The notes: a model not told the origin generated them from the sequence alone. Counted from the first letter of the stretch, positions 7,382 through 14,555 are shown. The stretch: 22,244 bases of DNA from CABHOJ01 sp965649545 (GCA_965649545.1 CBFGLF010000016.1:1-22244), one strand, 5' to 3'. Numbers and translations are program-made.

Positions 7382-8680
7382 ATGGATATTCGACGTTTAT
7401 CAACCGCCGATGTAGGCTTCGAGCAAGCGCTCAAGGACTTGCTGGCTTTCGAGACGGCGCAGGATGACAAGATCGACCAGGTCGTGGCCGACATCTTGCG
7501 CGATGTCAAAACCCGGGGTGACGCCGCGGTGCTGGAGTACACACATCGCTTCGACCGTCTGCAGGTCGCGAGCATGGCGGAACTGGAGCTGTCTCAATCG
7601 GAGCTTAAAGCAGCGCTGGATAGCCTGCCTGCCGAGCAGCGCAAGGCGCTGCGCGAGGCAGCGGATCGCGTGCGCAGCTACCATGAGAAGCAACTCATGT
7701 CCTCCTGGACCTATACCGAGGACGACGGTACCTTACTCGGTCAACAAGTGACTTCGCTGGACCGCGTCGGTCTCTATGTGCCGGGCGGCAAGGCGGCCTA
7801 TCCATCCTCGGTCTTGATGAACGCCATCCCGGCCAAGGTCGCTGGCGTGCATGAGCTGATCATGGTGGTGCCTACGCCCAACGGGGAGAAGAACGCACTG
7901 GTCTTGGCGGCTGCGGCTGTCTGCGGCGTCGATCGGGTATTCTGCATCGGTGGCGCACAAGCGGTGGGCGCGTTGGCTTATGGTACCCAGACCGTGCCGC
8001 AGGTCGACAAGATCGTCGGACCGGGCAACGCTTACGTCGCTGCAGCCAAGCGTCGCGTGTTTGGTGTGGTCGGTATCGATATGGTGGCTGGCCCCTCGGA
8101 GATCCTGGTGATCTGTGACGGCAAGACCGACCCGGACTGGATCGCGATGGACCTCTTCTCGCAGGCGGAACATGACGAACTGGCCCAAGCCATTCTGCTC
8201 TCCCCTGATGCGGATTTCCTCGACAGGGTCGCCGCGAGCATCGACCGACAGGTCGAAGAGATGCCCCGCAAGGACATCATCCGCACCTCGCTCGAAAGCC
8301 GTGGCGCCCTGATCCAGGTGCGTGACCTGGAAGAAGCTGCGCGGATCTCCAACTACATTGCACCGGAACACTTGGAGCTCTCCGTGGATGATCCGCTGGC
8401 GTTCAGCAAAAAGATCAGGCATGCGGGCGCCATCTTCATGGGTCGTGATACCTGCGAATCCCTGGGTGACTACTGTGCAGGCCCGAATCATGTGTTGCCG
8501 ACCTCGCGCACCGCACGCTTCTCATCGCCATTGGGTGTCTACGACTTCCAGAAGCGTTCCAGCCTGATCATGGTCTCGGCTGACGGCGCCCAGAAGCTGG
8601 GACGCATTGCCGCCACATTGGCCTACGGCGAAGGCCTGCAAGCACACGCGCGCTCTGCCGAATACCGCCTAAAGGACTGA
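7382..8680 (+). CDS. hisD: HisD, histidinol dehydrogenase
   Basis: This 432-residue enzyme carries out the last two steps of the pathway, oxidising L-histidinol to L-histidine with two NAD+. The zinc ligands can be placed as Gln261 and His264 (QAEHDE), Asp363 (GDYCAGPNH) and His422 near the C-terminus, and the catalytic pair as Glu329-His330 in APEHLEL. The length is that of the family (434 in E. coli). It begins 8 bases after the hisG stop, with only a weak AGG as ribosome binding site. Confidence 0.96.
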   Translation: MDIRRLSTADVGFEQALKDLLAFETAQDDKIDQVVADILRDVKTRGDAAVLEYTHRFDRLQVASMAELELSQSELKAALDSLPAEQRKALREAADRVRSYHEKQLMSSWTYTEDDGTLLGQQVTSLDRVGLYVPGGKAAYPSSVLMNAIPAKVAGVHELIMVVPTPNGEKNALVLAAAAVCGVDRVFCIGGAQAVGALAYGTQTVPQVDKIVGPGNAYVAAAKRRVFGVVGIDMVAGPSEILVICDGKTDPDWIAMDLFSQAEHDELAQAILLSPDADFLDRVAASIDRQVEEMPRKDIIRTSLESRGALIQVRDLEEAARISNYIAPEHLELSVDDPLAFSKKIRHAGAIFMGRDTCESLGDYCAGPNHVLPTSRTARFSSPLGVYDFQKRSSLIMVSADGAQKLGRIAATLAYGEGLQAHARSAEYRLKD

Positions 8681-8681
8681 T

Positions 8682-9752
8682 GTGAGCAAGTACTGGAGCC
8701 AGGTCGTGCATCAGCTGACGCCTTACGTCCCGGGCGAGCAGCCGAAGATCGACAACCTGGTCAAGCTCAACACCAATGAAAACCCCTATGGCCCCAGCCC
8801 TCGTGTGCTCGAAGCGCTCGAGCGCGAGGTCGGCGACAGTCTCCGCCTGTATCCTGACCCGAACGCTGACCAACTGCGCGCTGCGATCGCCGATTTCCAT
8901 GGTCTGAATCCGCAGCAAGTGTTCGTCGGCAACGGTTCGGACGAAGTGCTCGCGCATGTGTTCCAGGCCTTGCTGAAGCATGACGCACCCTTATTGTTCC
9001 CGGATATCACCTACAGCTTTTACCCGGTCTATGCCGGGCTATATGGCATCGATTACCTGACCGTACCGCTGACGCAGGATTTCCAGATCAATATCGACGA
9101 CTATCTGCGGCCTAACGGCGGCATCATCTTCCCCAACCCTAATGCCCCCACAGGCTGCCCCTTGGCCCTGTCTGAGATCGAGCGCCTGCTAGAGGCGAAT
9201 CCGGATAGCGTCGTCGTGGTCGACGAGGCCTATGTGGATTTCGGTACGGAGTCGGCAGTCGGCTTGGTCGATCGTTTCCCCCAGCTTCTGGTCACGCATA
9301 CCTTGTCCAAGGCCCGCTCGCTGGCGGGTTTACGCGTTGGCTATGCCATCGGGGATCCGGCGTTGATCGAGGCATTGGTGCGGGTCAAGGACAGTTTCAA
9401 CTCCTACCCGCTGGATCGGTTCGCGCTTGCCGGCGCGACTGCCGCGATGAACGATCGCGCCTATTTCGAAGAGACCTGCGGCAAGGTGATCGCGACACGC
9501 ACGCGATTGGTAGAGGCCATGCGGGCGCTGGGCTTTCAAGTGTTGCCGTCGGCCGCCAACTTCATCTTCGCACGCCATGAGACCGCCGACGGCGCTTGGC
9601 TTTCGGCCCAGTTGCGCGAACGCGGCATCATCATCCGCCACTTCAAGCAACCGGCGCGGATCGCGCCGTATCTGCGCATCACGATCGGTACCGACGCGCA
9701 ATGTCAGCTACTGGTGCGGGCGCTGGAGGAGATCCTGGCGGCGGTCAACTGA
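8682..9752 (+). CDS. hisC: HisC, histidinol-phosphate aminotransferase
   Basis: A 356-residue PLP-dependent class I/II aminotransferase that converts imidazole-acetol phosphate and glutamate to histidinol phosphate. The Schiff-base lysine is Lys210 in THTLSKARSLAGLRVG, with the phosphate-binding Arg218 eight residues on; N-terminal NTNENPYGPSP (30-40) and NPNAPTG (152-158) are further family motifs. The start is GTG at 8682, preceded by AAAGGA (8671-8676); the ATG one base pair upstream would stop at once. It is the last gene before the his cluster is interrupted by hps. Confidence 0.95.
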   Translation: MSKYWSQVVHQLTPYVPGEQPKIDNLVKLNTNENPYGPSPRVLEALEREVGDSLRLYPDPNADQLRAAIADFHGLNPQQVFVGNGSDEVLAHVFQALLKHDAPLLFPDITYSFYPVYAGLYGIDYLTVPLTQDFQINIDDYLRPNGGIIFPNPNAPTGCPLALSEIERLLEANPDSVVVVDEAYVDFGTESAVGLVDRFPQLLVTHTLSKARSLAGLRVGYAIGDPALIEALVRVKDSFNSYPLDRFALAGATAAMNDRAYFEETCGKVIATRTRLVEAMRALGFQVLPSAANFIFARHETADGAWLSAQLRERGIIIRHFKQPARIAPYLRITIGTDAQCQLLVRALEEILAAVN

Positions 9753-9846
9753 TTGTCTAACGACGGCAAAAGCAGTAAAGTGCGGGCGTGATGGAAGTAA
9801 ACGCCTGAAAGTTAAAACCAACTTCCACTAAAATGCAGAAAAAATG

Positions 9847-9852
9847 TATGAT
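9847..9852 (+). promoter_or_regulatory. Candidate -10 element of the hps promoter
   Basis: TATGAT at 9847-9852 has five of six matches to the sigma-70 -10 hexamer and is directly preceded by TG. It would start transcription near 9859, giving a leader of about 55 bases before hps. No convincing -35 stands at the right distance (TTCCAC at 9823-9828 is poor), so the promoter may rely on an activator. Confidence 0.35.
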
Positions 9853-9884
9853 AACGCGGTTATTTACAGCATAACCCTATAACC
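9851..9884 (+). repeat. Array of ATAACC half-sites in the hps leader
   Basis: ATAACG (9851-9856), its complement orientation GGTTAT (9858-9863), ATAACC (9871-9876) and ATAACC (9879-9884) crowd into 34 bases. ATAAC-GCG-GTTAT and GGTTAT-N7-ATAACC are both perfect dyads sharing the same central half-site. The array lies directly downstream of the candidate -10 and before the ribosome binding site, a typical place for an operator. The protein that might bind is unknown. Confidence 0.4.
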
Positions 9885-9912
9885 TTGTAACTGATTGAGT
9901 GGAGGATGTATC

Positions 9913-10593
9913 GTGGCACAAACCCAAATGGCATTAGATTCGCTGGATTTCGACGCAACCGTGGCCCTGGCCGAAAAGGTTGCCCCGCATGTGGACATCC
10001 TGGAGATCGGCACCCCATGCATTAAGCACAATGGTATCGAACTGCTGAAGACCTTGCGCGCCAAGTTCCCAAAGAACAAGATCCTGGTCGACCTGAAGAC
10101 CATGGACGCTGGTTACTACGAAGCTGAGCCTTTCTACAAGGCCGGTGCTGACATCTGTACCGTTCTGGGCACCGCTGACCTGGGCACCATCAAAGGTGTG
10201 GTCGATGTCGCCAACAAGTACGGCAAGGAAGCACAAGTTGACTTGATCAACGTAGCCGACAAAGCAGCACGTACCAAAGAAGCTGCCAAGCTGGGCGCAC
10301 ACATCATCGGCGTGCACACCGGTCTGGACCAACAAGCTGCTGGCCAAACCCCGTTCGCTGACCTGGGTCTGGTCGCTAGCCTCAATACTGGCCTGAAGAT
10401 CTCCGTCGCTGGCGGTGTCAAGCCAGCAACCGTGGCTCAAGTCAAAGACGCAGGCGCCGACATCATCGTCGCTGGTGCCGCGATCTACGGTGCTGCTGAC
10501 CCAGCTGCTGCCGCTGCAGAGATCACTGCACTGGCACGTGGCGGTAATGCCGGTGGTGGTGTATTCGGTTGGCTGAAGAAGCTGTTCAGCTAA
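9913..10593 (+). CDS. hps: 3-hexulose-6-phosphate synthase (RuMP cycle)
   Basis: Condenses formaldehyde with D-ribulose 5-phosphate to D-arabino-3-hexulose 6-phosphate, the carbon-fixing step of the ribulose monophosphate cycle. The protein is a TIM barrel of the orotidine-monophosphate-decarboxylase superfamily: the DxKxxD signature is D60-L-K62-T-M-D65, and the phosphate-binding end is SVAGGVK (164-170) and AGAAIYG (187-193). The start is GTG at 9913, behind the strong GGAGGA (9901-9906); an in-frame TTG at 9895 would swallow that site. At 226 residues it is about 17 longer than the 209-residue methylotroph enzymes I recall, owing to a glycine-rich linker and an amphipathic end, VFGWLKKLFS (217-226). 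Codon use differs from its neighbours (all seven Gln are CAA; GCG is almost absent), which suggests very high expression. The usual partner, hexulose-phosphate isomerase, is not adjacent. Confidence 0.95.
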   Translation: MAQTQMALDSLDFDATVALAEKVAPHVDILEIGTPCIKHNGIELLKTLRAKFPKNKILVDLKTMDAGYYEAEPFYKAGADICTVLGTADLGTIKGVVDVANKYGKEAQVDLINVADKAARTKEAAKLGAHIIGVHTGLDQQAAGQTPFADLGLVASLNTGLKISVAGGVKPATVAQVKDAGADIIVAGAAIYGAADPAAAAAEITALARGGNAGGGVFGWLKKLFS

Positions 10594-10617
10594 TTCGTTT
10601 TACTCGTCGTACCCTCG

Positions 10618-10660
10618 AACCGCCGCAAGACGATCAAAAGTTTTGCGGCGGTTTTAGTTT
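10618..10660 (+). terminator. Strong intrinsic terminator after hps
   Basis: A perfect 11-bp inverted repeat (AACCGCCGCAA at 10618-10628, TTGCGGCGGTT at 10643-10653) with a 14-base loop is followed by the T-rich stretch TTAGTTTG. It lies 25 bases after the hps stop and should end most hps transcripts, so the downstream his genes need their own promoter or read-through. Confidence 0.8.
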
Positions 10661-10677
10661 GTTCTATCAATTAGTAG

Positions 10678-10683
10678 TAAAAT
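10678..10683 (+). promoter_or_regulatory. Candidate -10 element upstream of hisB
   Basis: The 30 bases between the hps terminator and hisB are very AT-rich and contain TAAAAT at 10678-10683, five of six matches to the -10 consensus. No good -35 is present at 16-18 bases. If used, it would start transcription almost at the hisB ATG and give a leaderless or nearly leaderless mRNA. Tentative. Confidence 0.25.
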
Positions 10684-10690
10684 TAAAATT

Positions 10691-11278
10691 ATGCGTAACG
10701 CCGAAGTCAGCCGTAACACCCTAGAAACCCAGATCTCCGTTTCCATCAACCTGGACGGCACCGGCGTATCCAAGCTTGCCAGTGGTCTCGGGTTCCTTGA
10801 CCACATGATGGATCAGATCGCTCGCCATGGCATGATGGATATCAGCGTTGAAGCCAAGGGCGATTTGCACATCGATGCGCATCACACGGTTGAGGATATC
10901 GGCATCACGCTGGGCCAGGCGTTCACCAAGGCACTCGGTGACAAAAAGGGTCTGCGACGCTATGGCCATGCCTATGTACCGCTCGATGAAGCGCTGTCCC
11001 GTGTCGTGCTGGATATCTCCGGGCGCCCCGGTCTGGAGTTCGGTGTCGAATTCACGCGTGCGCGCATCGGCGATTTCGATGTCGACCTGATCCACGAATT
11101 CTTCCAGGGGTTCGTCAATCATGCCCTGGTGACCTTGCACATCGATAACCTGCGTGGCGACAACGCCCATCATCAGGCCGAGACCATCTTCAAGGCGTTC
11201 GGCCGTGCGCTGCGCGTGGCGGTCGAGATCGATCCACGGATGGCCGGCATCATGCCTTCAACTAAGGGCTCGCTATAG
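10691..11278 (+). CDS. hisB: HisB, imidazoleglycerol-phosphate dehydratase
   Basis: A 195-residue monofunctional dehydratase that converts imidazole glycerol phosphate to imidazole acetol phosphate. The two manganese-binding HHxxE motifs of the duplicated fold are at 64-68 (HHTVE) and 160-164 (HHQAE), with further conserved His38 and His46 in the FLDHMMDQIARHG stretch. It lacks the phosphatase domain that is fused to HisB in enteric bacteria, so histidinol-phosphate phosphatase must be encoded elsewhere. The ATG has no visible Shine-Dalgarno; the bases before it are AAAATTAAAATT. Confidence 0.95.
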   Translation: MRNAEVSRNTLETQISVSINLDGTGVSKLASGLGFLDHMMDQIARHGMMDISVEAKGDLHIDAHHTVEDIGITLGQAFTKALGDKKGLRRYGHAYVPLDEALSRVVLDISGRPGLEFGVEFTRARIGDFDVDLIHEFFQGFVNHALVTLHIDNLRGDNAHHQAETIFKAFGRALRVAVEIDPRMAGIMPSTKGSL

Positions 11279-11301
11279 TCTTTTCGGTTTTCTGATCGCT
11301 C

Positions 11302-11940
11302 ATGATAGATATCGCAGTGGTTGATTACGGCATGGGCAATTTACGTTCCGTGTCCAAGGCTCTGGAGCATGTGGCTCCGGAACGCTCCGTGCGGGTCACC
11401 AGTGATCCGCAACAGATCGCTGCAGCTGAACGGGTGGTGTTCCCGGGCCAGGGCGCGATGCCGGATTGCATGCGTGAACTCGAGTCCCGTGGCTTGCGAC
11501 AAGCCGTGATCGATGCGGCAGCCAGCAAACCGTTCCTGGGGATCTGCATCGGGCTGCAACTGCTGTTCGAACACAGTGAAGAGGGCGATGCCGCAGGGCT
11601 TGGCATACTCCCAGGCAAGGTGGTTCGTTTCTCAGCGCATGACATGCATGACGCGATGGGAGGCAAACTCAAGGTGCCGCACATGGGCTGGAACGAGGTT
11701 TACCAGTCTCAAGCGCATCCGCTATGGAACAGGATCGAGGATGGTGCGCGGTTCTACTACGTCCATAGCTATTTTGTGGTCCCCGATGAGCCGGCGATCG
11801 AAGCCGGTTACACGGAATATCCCAAGCGCTTTACCTGCGCAGTGGCCAGGGATAATATTTTCGCTGTGCAGTTCCACCCCGAGAAGAGTCACTTGGATGG
11901 CCTTCAATTATTGTCAAACTTTGTGCAATGGGCGCCTTAG
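11302..11940 (+). CDS. hisH: HisH, glutamine amidotransferase subunit of IGP synthase
   Basis: This 212-residue class I glutamine amidotransferase releases ammonia from glutamine and channels it through HisF, giving imidazole glycerol phosphate and AICAR. The triad is Cys82 (LGICIGLQLLF), His192 and Glu194 (FHPEKSH), and the oxyanion strand PGQG is at 48-51. It starts 23 bases after hisB without an obvious ribosome binding site. In Burkholderia, as I recall, a marC-like gene often sits between hisB and hisH; it is absent here. Confidence 0.95.
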   Translation: MIDIAVVDYGMGNLRSVSKALEHVAPERSVRVTSDPQQIAAAERVVFPGQGAMPDCMRELESRGLRQAVIDAAASKPFLGICIGLQLLFEHSEEGDAAGLGILPGKVVRFSAHDMHDAMGGKLKVPHMGWNEVYQSQAHPLWNRIEDGARFYYVHSYFVVPDEPAIEAGYTEYPKRFTCAVARDNIFAVQFHPEKSHLDGLQLLSNFVQWAP

Positions 11941-11948
11941 CTCGCATC

Positions 11949-11960
11949 AAGAACGTTCTT
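11949..11960. repeat. 12-bp perfect palindrome between hisH and hisA
   Basis: AAGAACGTTCTT is a gapless palindrome in the 48-base gap between hisH and hisA, the widest gap within the hisB-hisE run. It has no T-tract and no GC-rich stem, so it is not a terminator. A protein-binding site or chance are both possible. Confidence 0.5.
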
Positions 11961-11988
11961 ACAAGCCTACTTAACCTACATACCTATC

Positions 11989-12735
11989 ATGCTGATTATC
12001 CCTGCCATCGATCTCAAGGACGGACACTGCGTCCGGCTCAAACAAGGCCTGATGGAGGACGCGACGGTGTTCTCCGAAGACCCGGGTGCCATGGCGCGTC
12101 ATTGGGTGGATCGTGGCGGCAAGCGTTTGCACTTGGTCGACCTTAACGGTGCATTTGCCGGCAAGCCCGTCAATGAAGGCGCGATCAAGGCCATCGTGGA
12201 GGCCGTGGGTGGCGATATCCCGATCCAGTTGGGCGGCGGTATCCGCGACCTGGAGACCATCGAGCGCTATCTGGACGACGGTATCAGCTACGTCATCATC
12301 GGTACGGCTGCCGTAAAGAGTCCAGGGTTCCTGCATGAAGCCTGTTACGCCTTCCCCGGCCAGATCATGGTCGGTCTTGACGCCAAGGATGGCAAAGTCG
12401 CTGTCGACGGCTGGTCGAAACTCACCGGACATGACGTCATCGATCTTGCCAAGAAATTCGAGGATTACGGCGTGGAAGCGGTGGTCTATACCGATATCGG
12501 GCGTGACGGCATGCTTACCGGCGTCAATATCGAAGCCACTGTCGCCTTGGCGCAGGCGCTGACCATCCCTGTGATCGCCAGCGGCGGGATCACCAATCTG
12601 GAAGACGTCAGACGTCTGTGTGCCGTCGAGGACGAGGGCATCATGGGCGCCATCACGGGCCGCGCCATCTATGAAGGCACGCTGGATTTTGCCGCTGCGC
12701 AAACACTGGCCGATGAGTTGAATGGCGCTCGCTAA
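11989..12735 (+). CDS. hisA: HisA, ProFAR isomerase
   Basis: A 248-residue TIM-barrel enzyme that isomerises ProFAR to PRFAR by an Amadori rearrangement. The catalytic aspartates are Asp8 (IPAIDLKDG) and Asp131 (VGLDAKDG), and the two phosphate-binding loops are at GGGIRD (82-87) and near the C-terminal ASGG segment. No Shine-Dalgarno is visible before the ATG. Its last 14 bases overlap the hisF start in another frame. HisA and HisF share ancestry, and their half-barrel repeats are recognisable. Confidence 0.95.
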   Translation: MLIIPAIDLKDGHCVRLKQGLMEDATVFSEDPGAMARHWVDRGGKRLHLVDLNGAFAGKPVNEGAIKAIVEAVGGDIPIQLGGGIRDLETIERYLDDGISYVIIGTAAVKSPGFLHEACYAFPGQIMVGLDAKDGKVAVDGWSKLTGHDVIDLAKKFEDYGVEAVVYTDIGRDGMLTGVNIEATVALAQALTIPVIASGGITNLEDVRRLCAVEDEGIMGAITGRAIYEGTLDFAAAQTLADELNGAR

Positions 12736-13480
12736 ACGCATCATTCCATGTCTGGACGTGACCGACGGTCGCGTCGTCAAGGGAGTCAATTTCCTTGAGT
12801 TGCGGGATGCAGGCGATCCGGTCGAGATCGCCAAGCGCTATGACGATCAGGGCGCGGACGAGCTGACCTTCCTGGACATCACTGCCAGTTCCGATAACCG
12901 CGGCCTGCTGCTGGAGATCATCGAACAAGTCGCTTCACAGGTATTCATCCCATTGACCGTAGGCGGTGGCGTAAGAGAGGTCGACGATGTGCGTCGCCTG
13001 CTCAATGCCGGGGCCGATAAGGTCAGTATCAATACGTCTGCCGTGCTGAACCCACAGCTGGTCGCCGATGCGGCCAATCGTTTCGGCTCACAATGCATCG
13101 TCGTCGCTATCGATGCCAAGCAGGTGGGCGACCACTGGGAAGTCTTCACCCATGGTGGCCGCAACGCCACCGGCATCGACGCGGTGGAATGGGCGCGCAA
13201 GATGGTCGCGCTCGGCGCAGGTGAATTGCTGGTCACCAGCATGGACCGCGACGGTACCAAGATCGGCTTCAACCTGCCGTTGAATCGTGCGATCAGCGAT
13301 GCGGTCGATGTCCCCATCATCGCTTCCGGTGGCGTGGGCAATCTGTTACACCTGGTCGAAGGCGTACAGGAAGGCGGCGCCGATGCGGTGCTGGCTGCCA
13401 GCATTTTCCATTACGGAGAGTTCACCGTACGCCAGGCCAAGGAATACATGCGCGATCACGGGATCGAGGTCAGGCTATGA
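12722..13480 (+). CDS. hisF: HisF, cyclase subunit of IGP synthase
   Basis: This 252-residue TIM barrel uses ammonia delivered by HisH to close the imidazole ring of PRFAR, giving imidazole glycerol phosphate and AICAR. The catalytic aspartates are Asp12 (IIPCLDVTDGRVVKG) and Asp131 (VVAIDAKQ). The GGGVR phosphate loop (81-85) and ASGGVG (about 201-206) are present. The ATG at 12722 overlaps the end of hisA by 14 bases and its TGA overlaps the hisI ATG, so hisA-hisF-hisI are translationally linked. Confidence 0.96.
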   Translation: MALAKRIIPCLDVTDGRVVKGVNFLELRDAGDPVEIAKRYDDQGADELTFLDITASSDNRGLLLEIIEQVASQVFIPLTVGGGVREVDDVRRLLNAGADKVSINTSAVLNPQLVADAANRFGSQCIVVAIDAKQVGDHWEVFTHGGRNATGIDAVEWARKMVALGAGELLVTSMDRDGTKIGFNLPLNRAISDAVDVPIIASGGVGNLLHLVEGVQEGGADAVLAASIFHYGEFTVRQAKEYMRDHGIEVRL

Positions 13481-13878
13481 GCGCACGGGATCAGCTTGCG
13501 TGGCTCGATAAGGTCCACTGGACGGCCGAGGGGCTTGTGCCGGTGATCGCCCAGGAATATGGTAGCGGCAAGGTGCTGATGTTCGCCTGGATGAACCGCG
13601 AGGCGCTGCAGCTCACTGCAGACACGGGCACAGCCGTCTATTGGTCACGCTCGCGCAAGAAGCTCTGGCACAAGGGGGAGGAATCCGGACATGTGCAAAA
13701 GGTGCACGAGATCCGTCTGGATTGCGATGAGGATGTACTCTTGCTGACAGTAGAGCAGGTCGGTGGGATCGCCTGTCATACCGGCCGCCACAACTGCTTC
13801 TTCCAGAAACTGGATCAGGGTGAGTGGGTGACGGATCAGCCTGTGCTCAAGGACCCGAAAGAGATCTATCATGAATGA
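13477..13878 (+). CDS. hisI: HisI, phosphoribosyl-AMP cyclohydrolase
   Basis: A 133-residue monofunctional cyclohydrolase that opens the adenine ring of phosphoribosyl-AMP. Metal-binding motifs are visible: the DCDED acidic cluster (82-86) for magnesium and CHTGRHNC (100-107) for zinc; LWHKGEESG (63-71) is also a family hallmark. In enteric bacteria this activity is fused to HisE; here it is separate. It overlaps hisF by 4 bases and hisE by 8. Confidence 0.95.
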   Translation: MSARDQLAWLDKVHWTAEGLVPVIAQEYGSGKVLMFAWMNREALQLTADTGTAVYWSRSRKKLWHKGEESGHVQKVHEIRLDCDEDVLLLTVEQVGGIACHTGRHNCFFQKLDQGEWVTDQPVLKDPKEIYHE

Positions 13879-14188
13879 TGTGTTGACCCGATTGGCGGAG
13901 TTACTGGAGCAACGCAAGCACGCGGATCCGCAGTCATCCTATGTCGCCAAGCTCTATGCCAAGGGCATGGATGGCATTTTGAAGAAAGTCGGCGAAGAGG
14001 CCGCGGAAACGATCATTGCCGCCAAAGACGGCGACCCGCAAAAGATCGTCTACGAAACGGCCGACCTCTGGTTCCATACCCTGGTCATGCTCGCGCAGGC
14101 CGGATTGAGCCCCGATGACGTGCTCAAGGAACTGGCGCGTCGCGAAGGGTTGTCCGGTCTGGATGAGAAAGCCAGCCGCAAGGAGTAG
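13871..14188 (+). CDS. hisE: HisE, phosphoribosyl-ATP pyrophosphohydrolase
   Basis: A 105-residue all-helical enzyme of the MazG-like fold that hydrolyses phosphoribosyl-ATP to phosphoribosyl-AMP and pyrophosphate, the second step of the pathway. The metal-binding motif is KVGEEAAETIIAAK (39-52) together with ETAD (62-65). Its ATG lies inside the end of hisI. It closes the histidine block; hinT begins 3 bases later. Confidence 0.95.
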   Translation: MNDVLTRLAELLEQRKHADPQSSYVAKLYAKGMDGILKKVGEEAAETIIAAKDGDPQKIVYETADLWFHTLVMLAQAGLSPDDVLKELARREGLSGLDEKASRKE

Positions 14189-14191
14189 TCG

Positions 14192-14530
14192 ATGAGTGAA
14201 GACTGTATCTTTTGCAAGATTGTCAAAGGCGACATCCCTTCGAAGAAGGTCTACGAAGACGAGGAATTGATCGCGTTCCACGATATCCGTCCGATCGCCC
14301 CCGTGCATTTCATGATCGTGCCCAAGGGGCATGTGGCCGGCCTGAACGATTGCCGCCCTGAGCATCAGAATGTGCTGGGAAGGATCCTGTTGCTGGCACC
14401 GAAGCTGGCGTCGGAGCAAGGTCTGAAGGGATTCCGTACGATGATCAATACCGGCCGGGAGGGCGGGCAGGAGGTGTTCCATCTGCATGTCCATGTCTTC
14501 GGCGGTGGTAGTACTTTACCTAAAACCTGA
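14192..14530 (+). CDS. hinT: HinT, HIT-family purine nucleoside phosphoramidase
   Basis: A 112-residue histidine-triad protein. HinT enzymes hydrolyse adenosine phosphoramidates and lysyl-AMP. The triad is HLHVHVF (97-103) with His97, His99 and His101, and the N-terminal DCIFCKIVKGDIP segment is typical (Cys5 and Cys8). A clear AGGAG (14181-14185) lies 6 bases before the ATG, at the end of hisE. The position between hisE and tatA is common in betaproteobacteria, but no functional link to either is established. Confidence 0.93.
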   Translation: MSEDCIFCKIVKGDIPSKKVYEDEELIAFHDIRPIAPVHFMIVPKGHVAGLNDCRPEHQNVLGRILLLAPKLASEQGLKGFRTMINTGREGGQEVFHLHVHVFGGGSTLPKT

Positions 14531-14555
14531 TTGAGCAAGATTCAAGGAGCACCAC

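Noticed and set aside
9792..9840. Possible hisC terminator in the dyad TGGAAGT/ACTTCCA
   Set aside because: The loop is 22 bases, the stem is not GC-rich and A-rich sequence rather than a T-tract follows, so it is not an intrinsic terminator on the plus strand.
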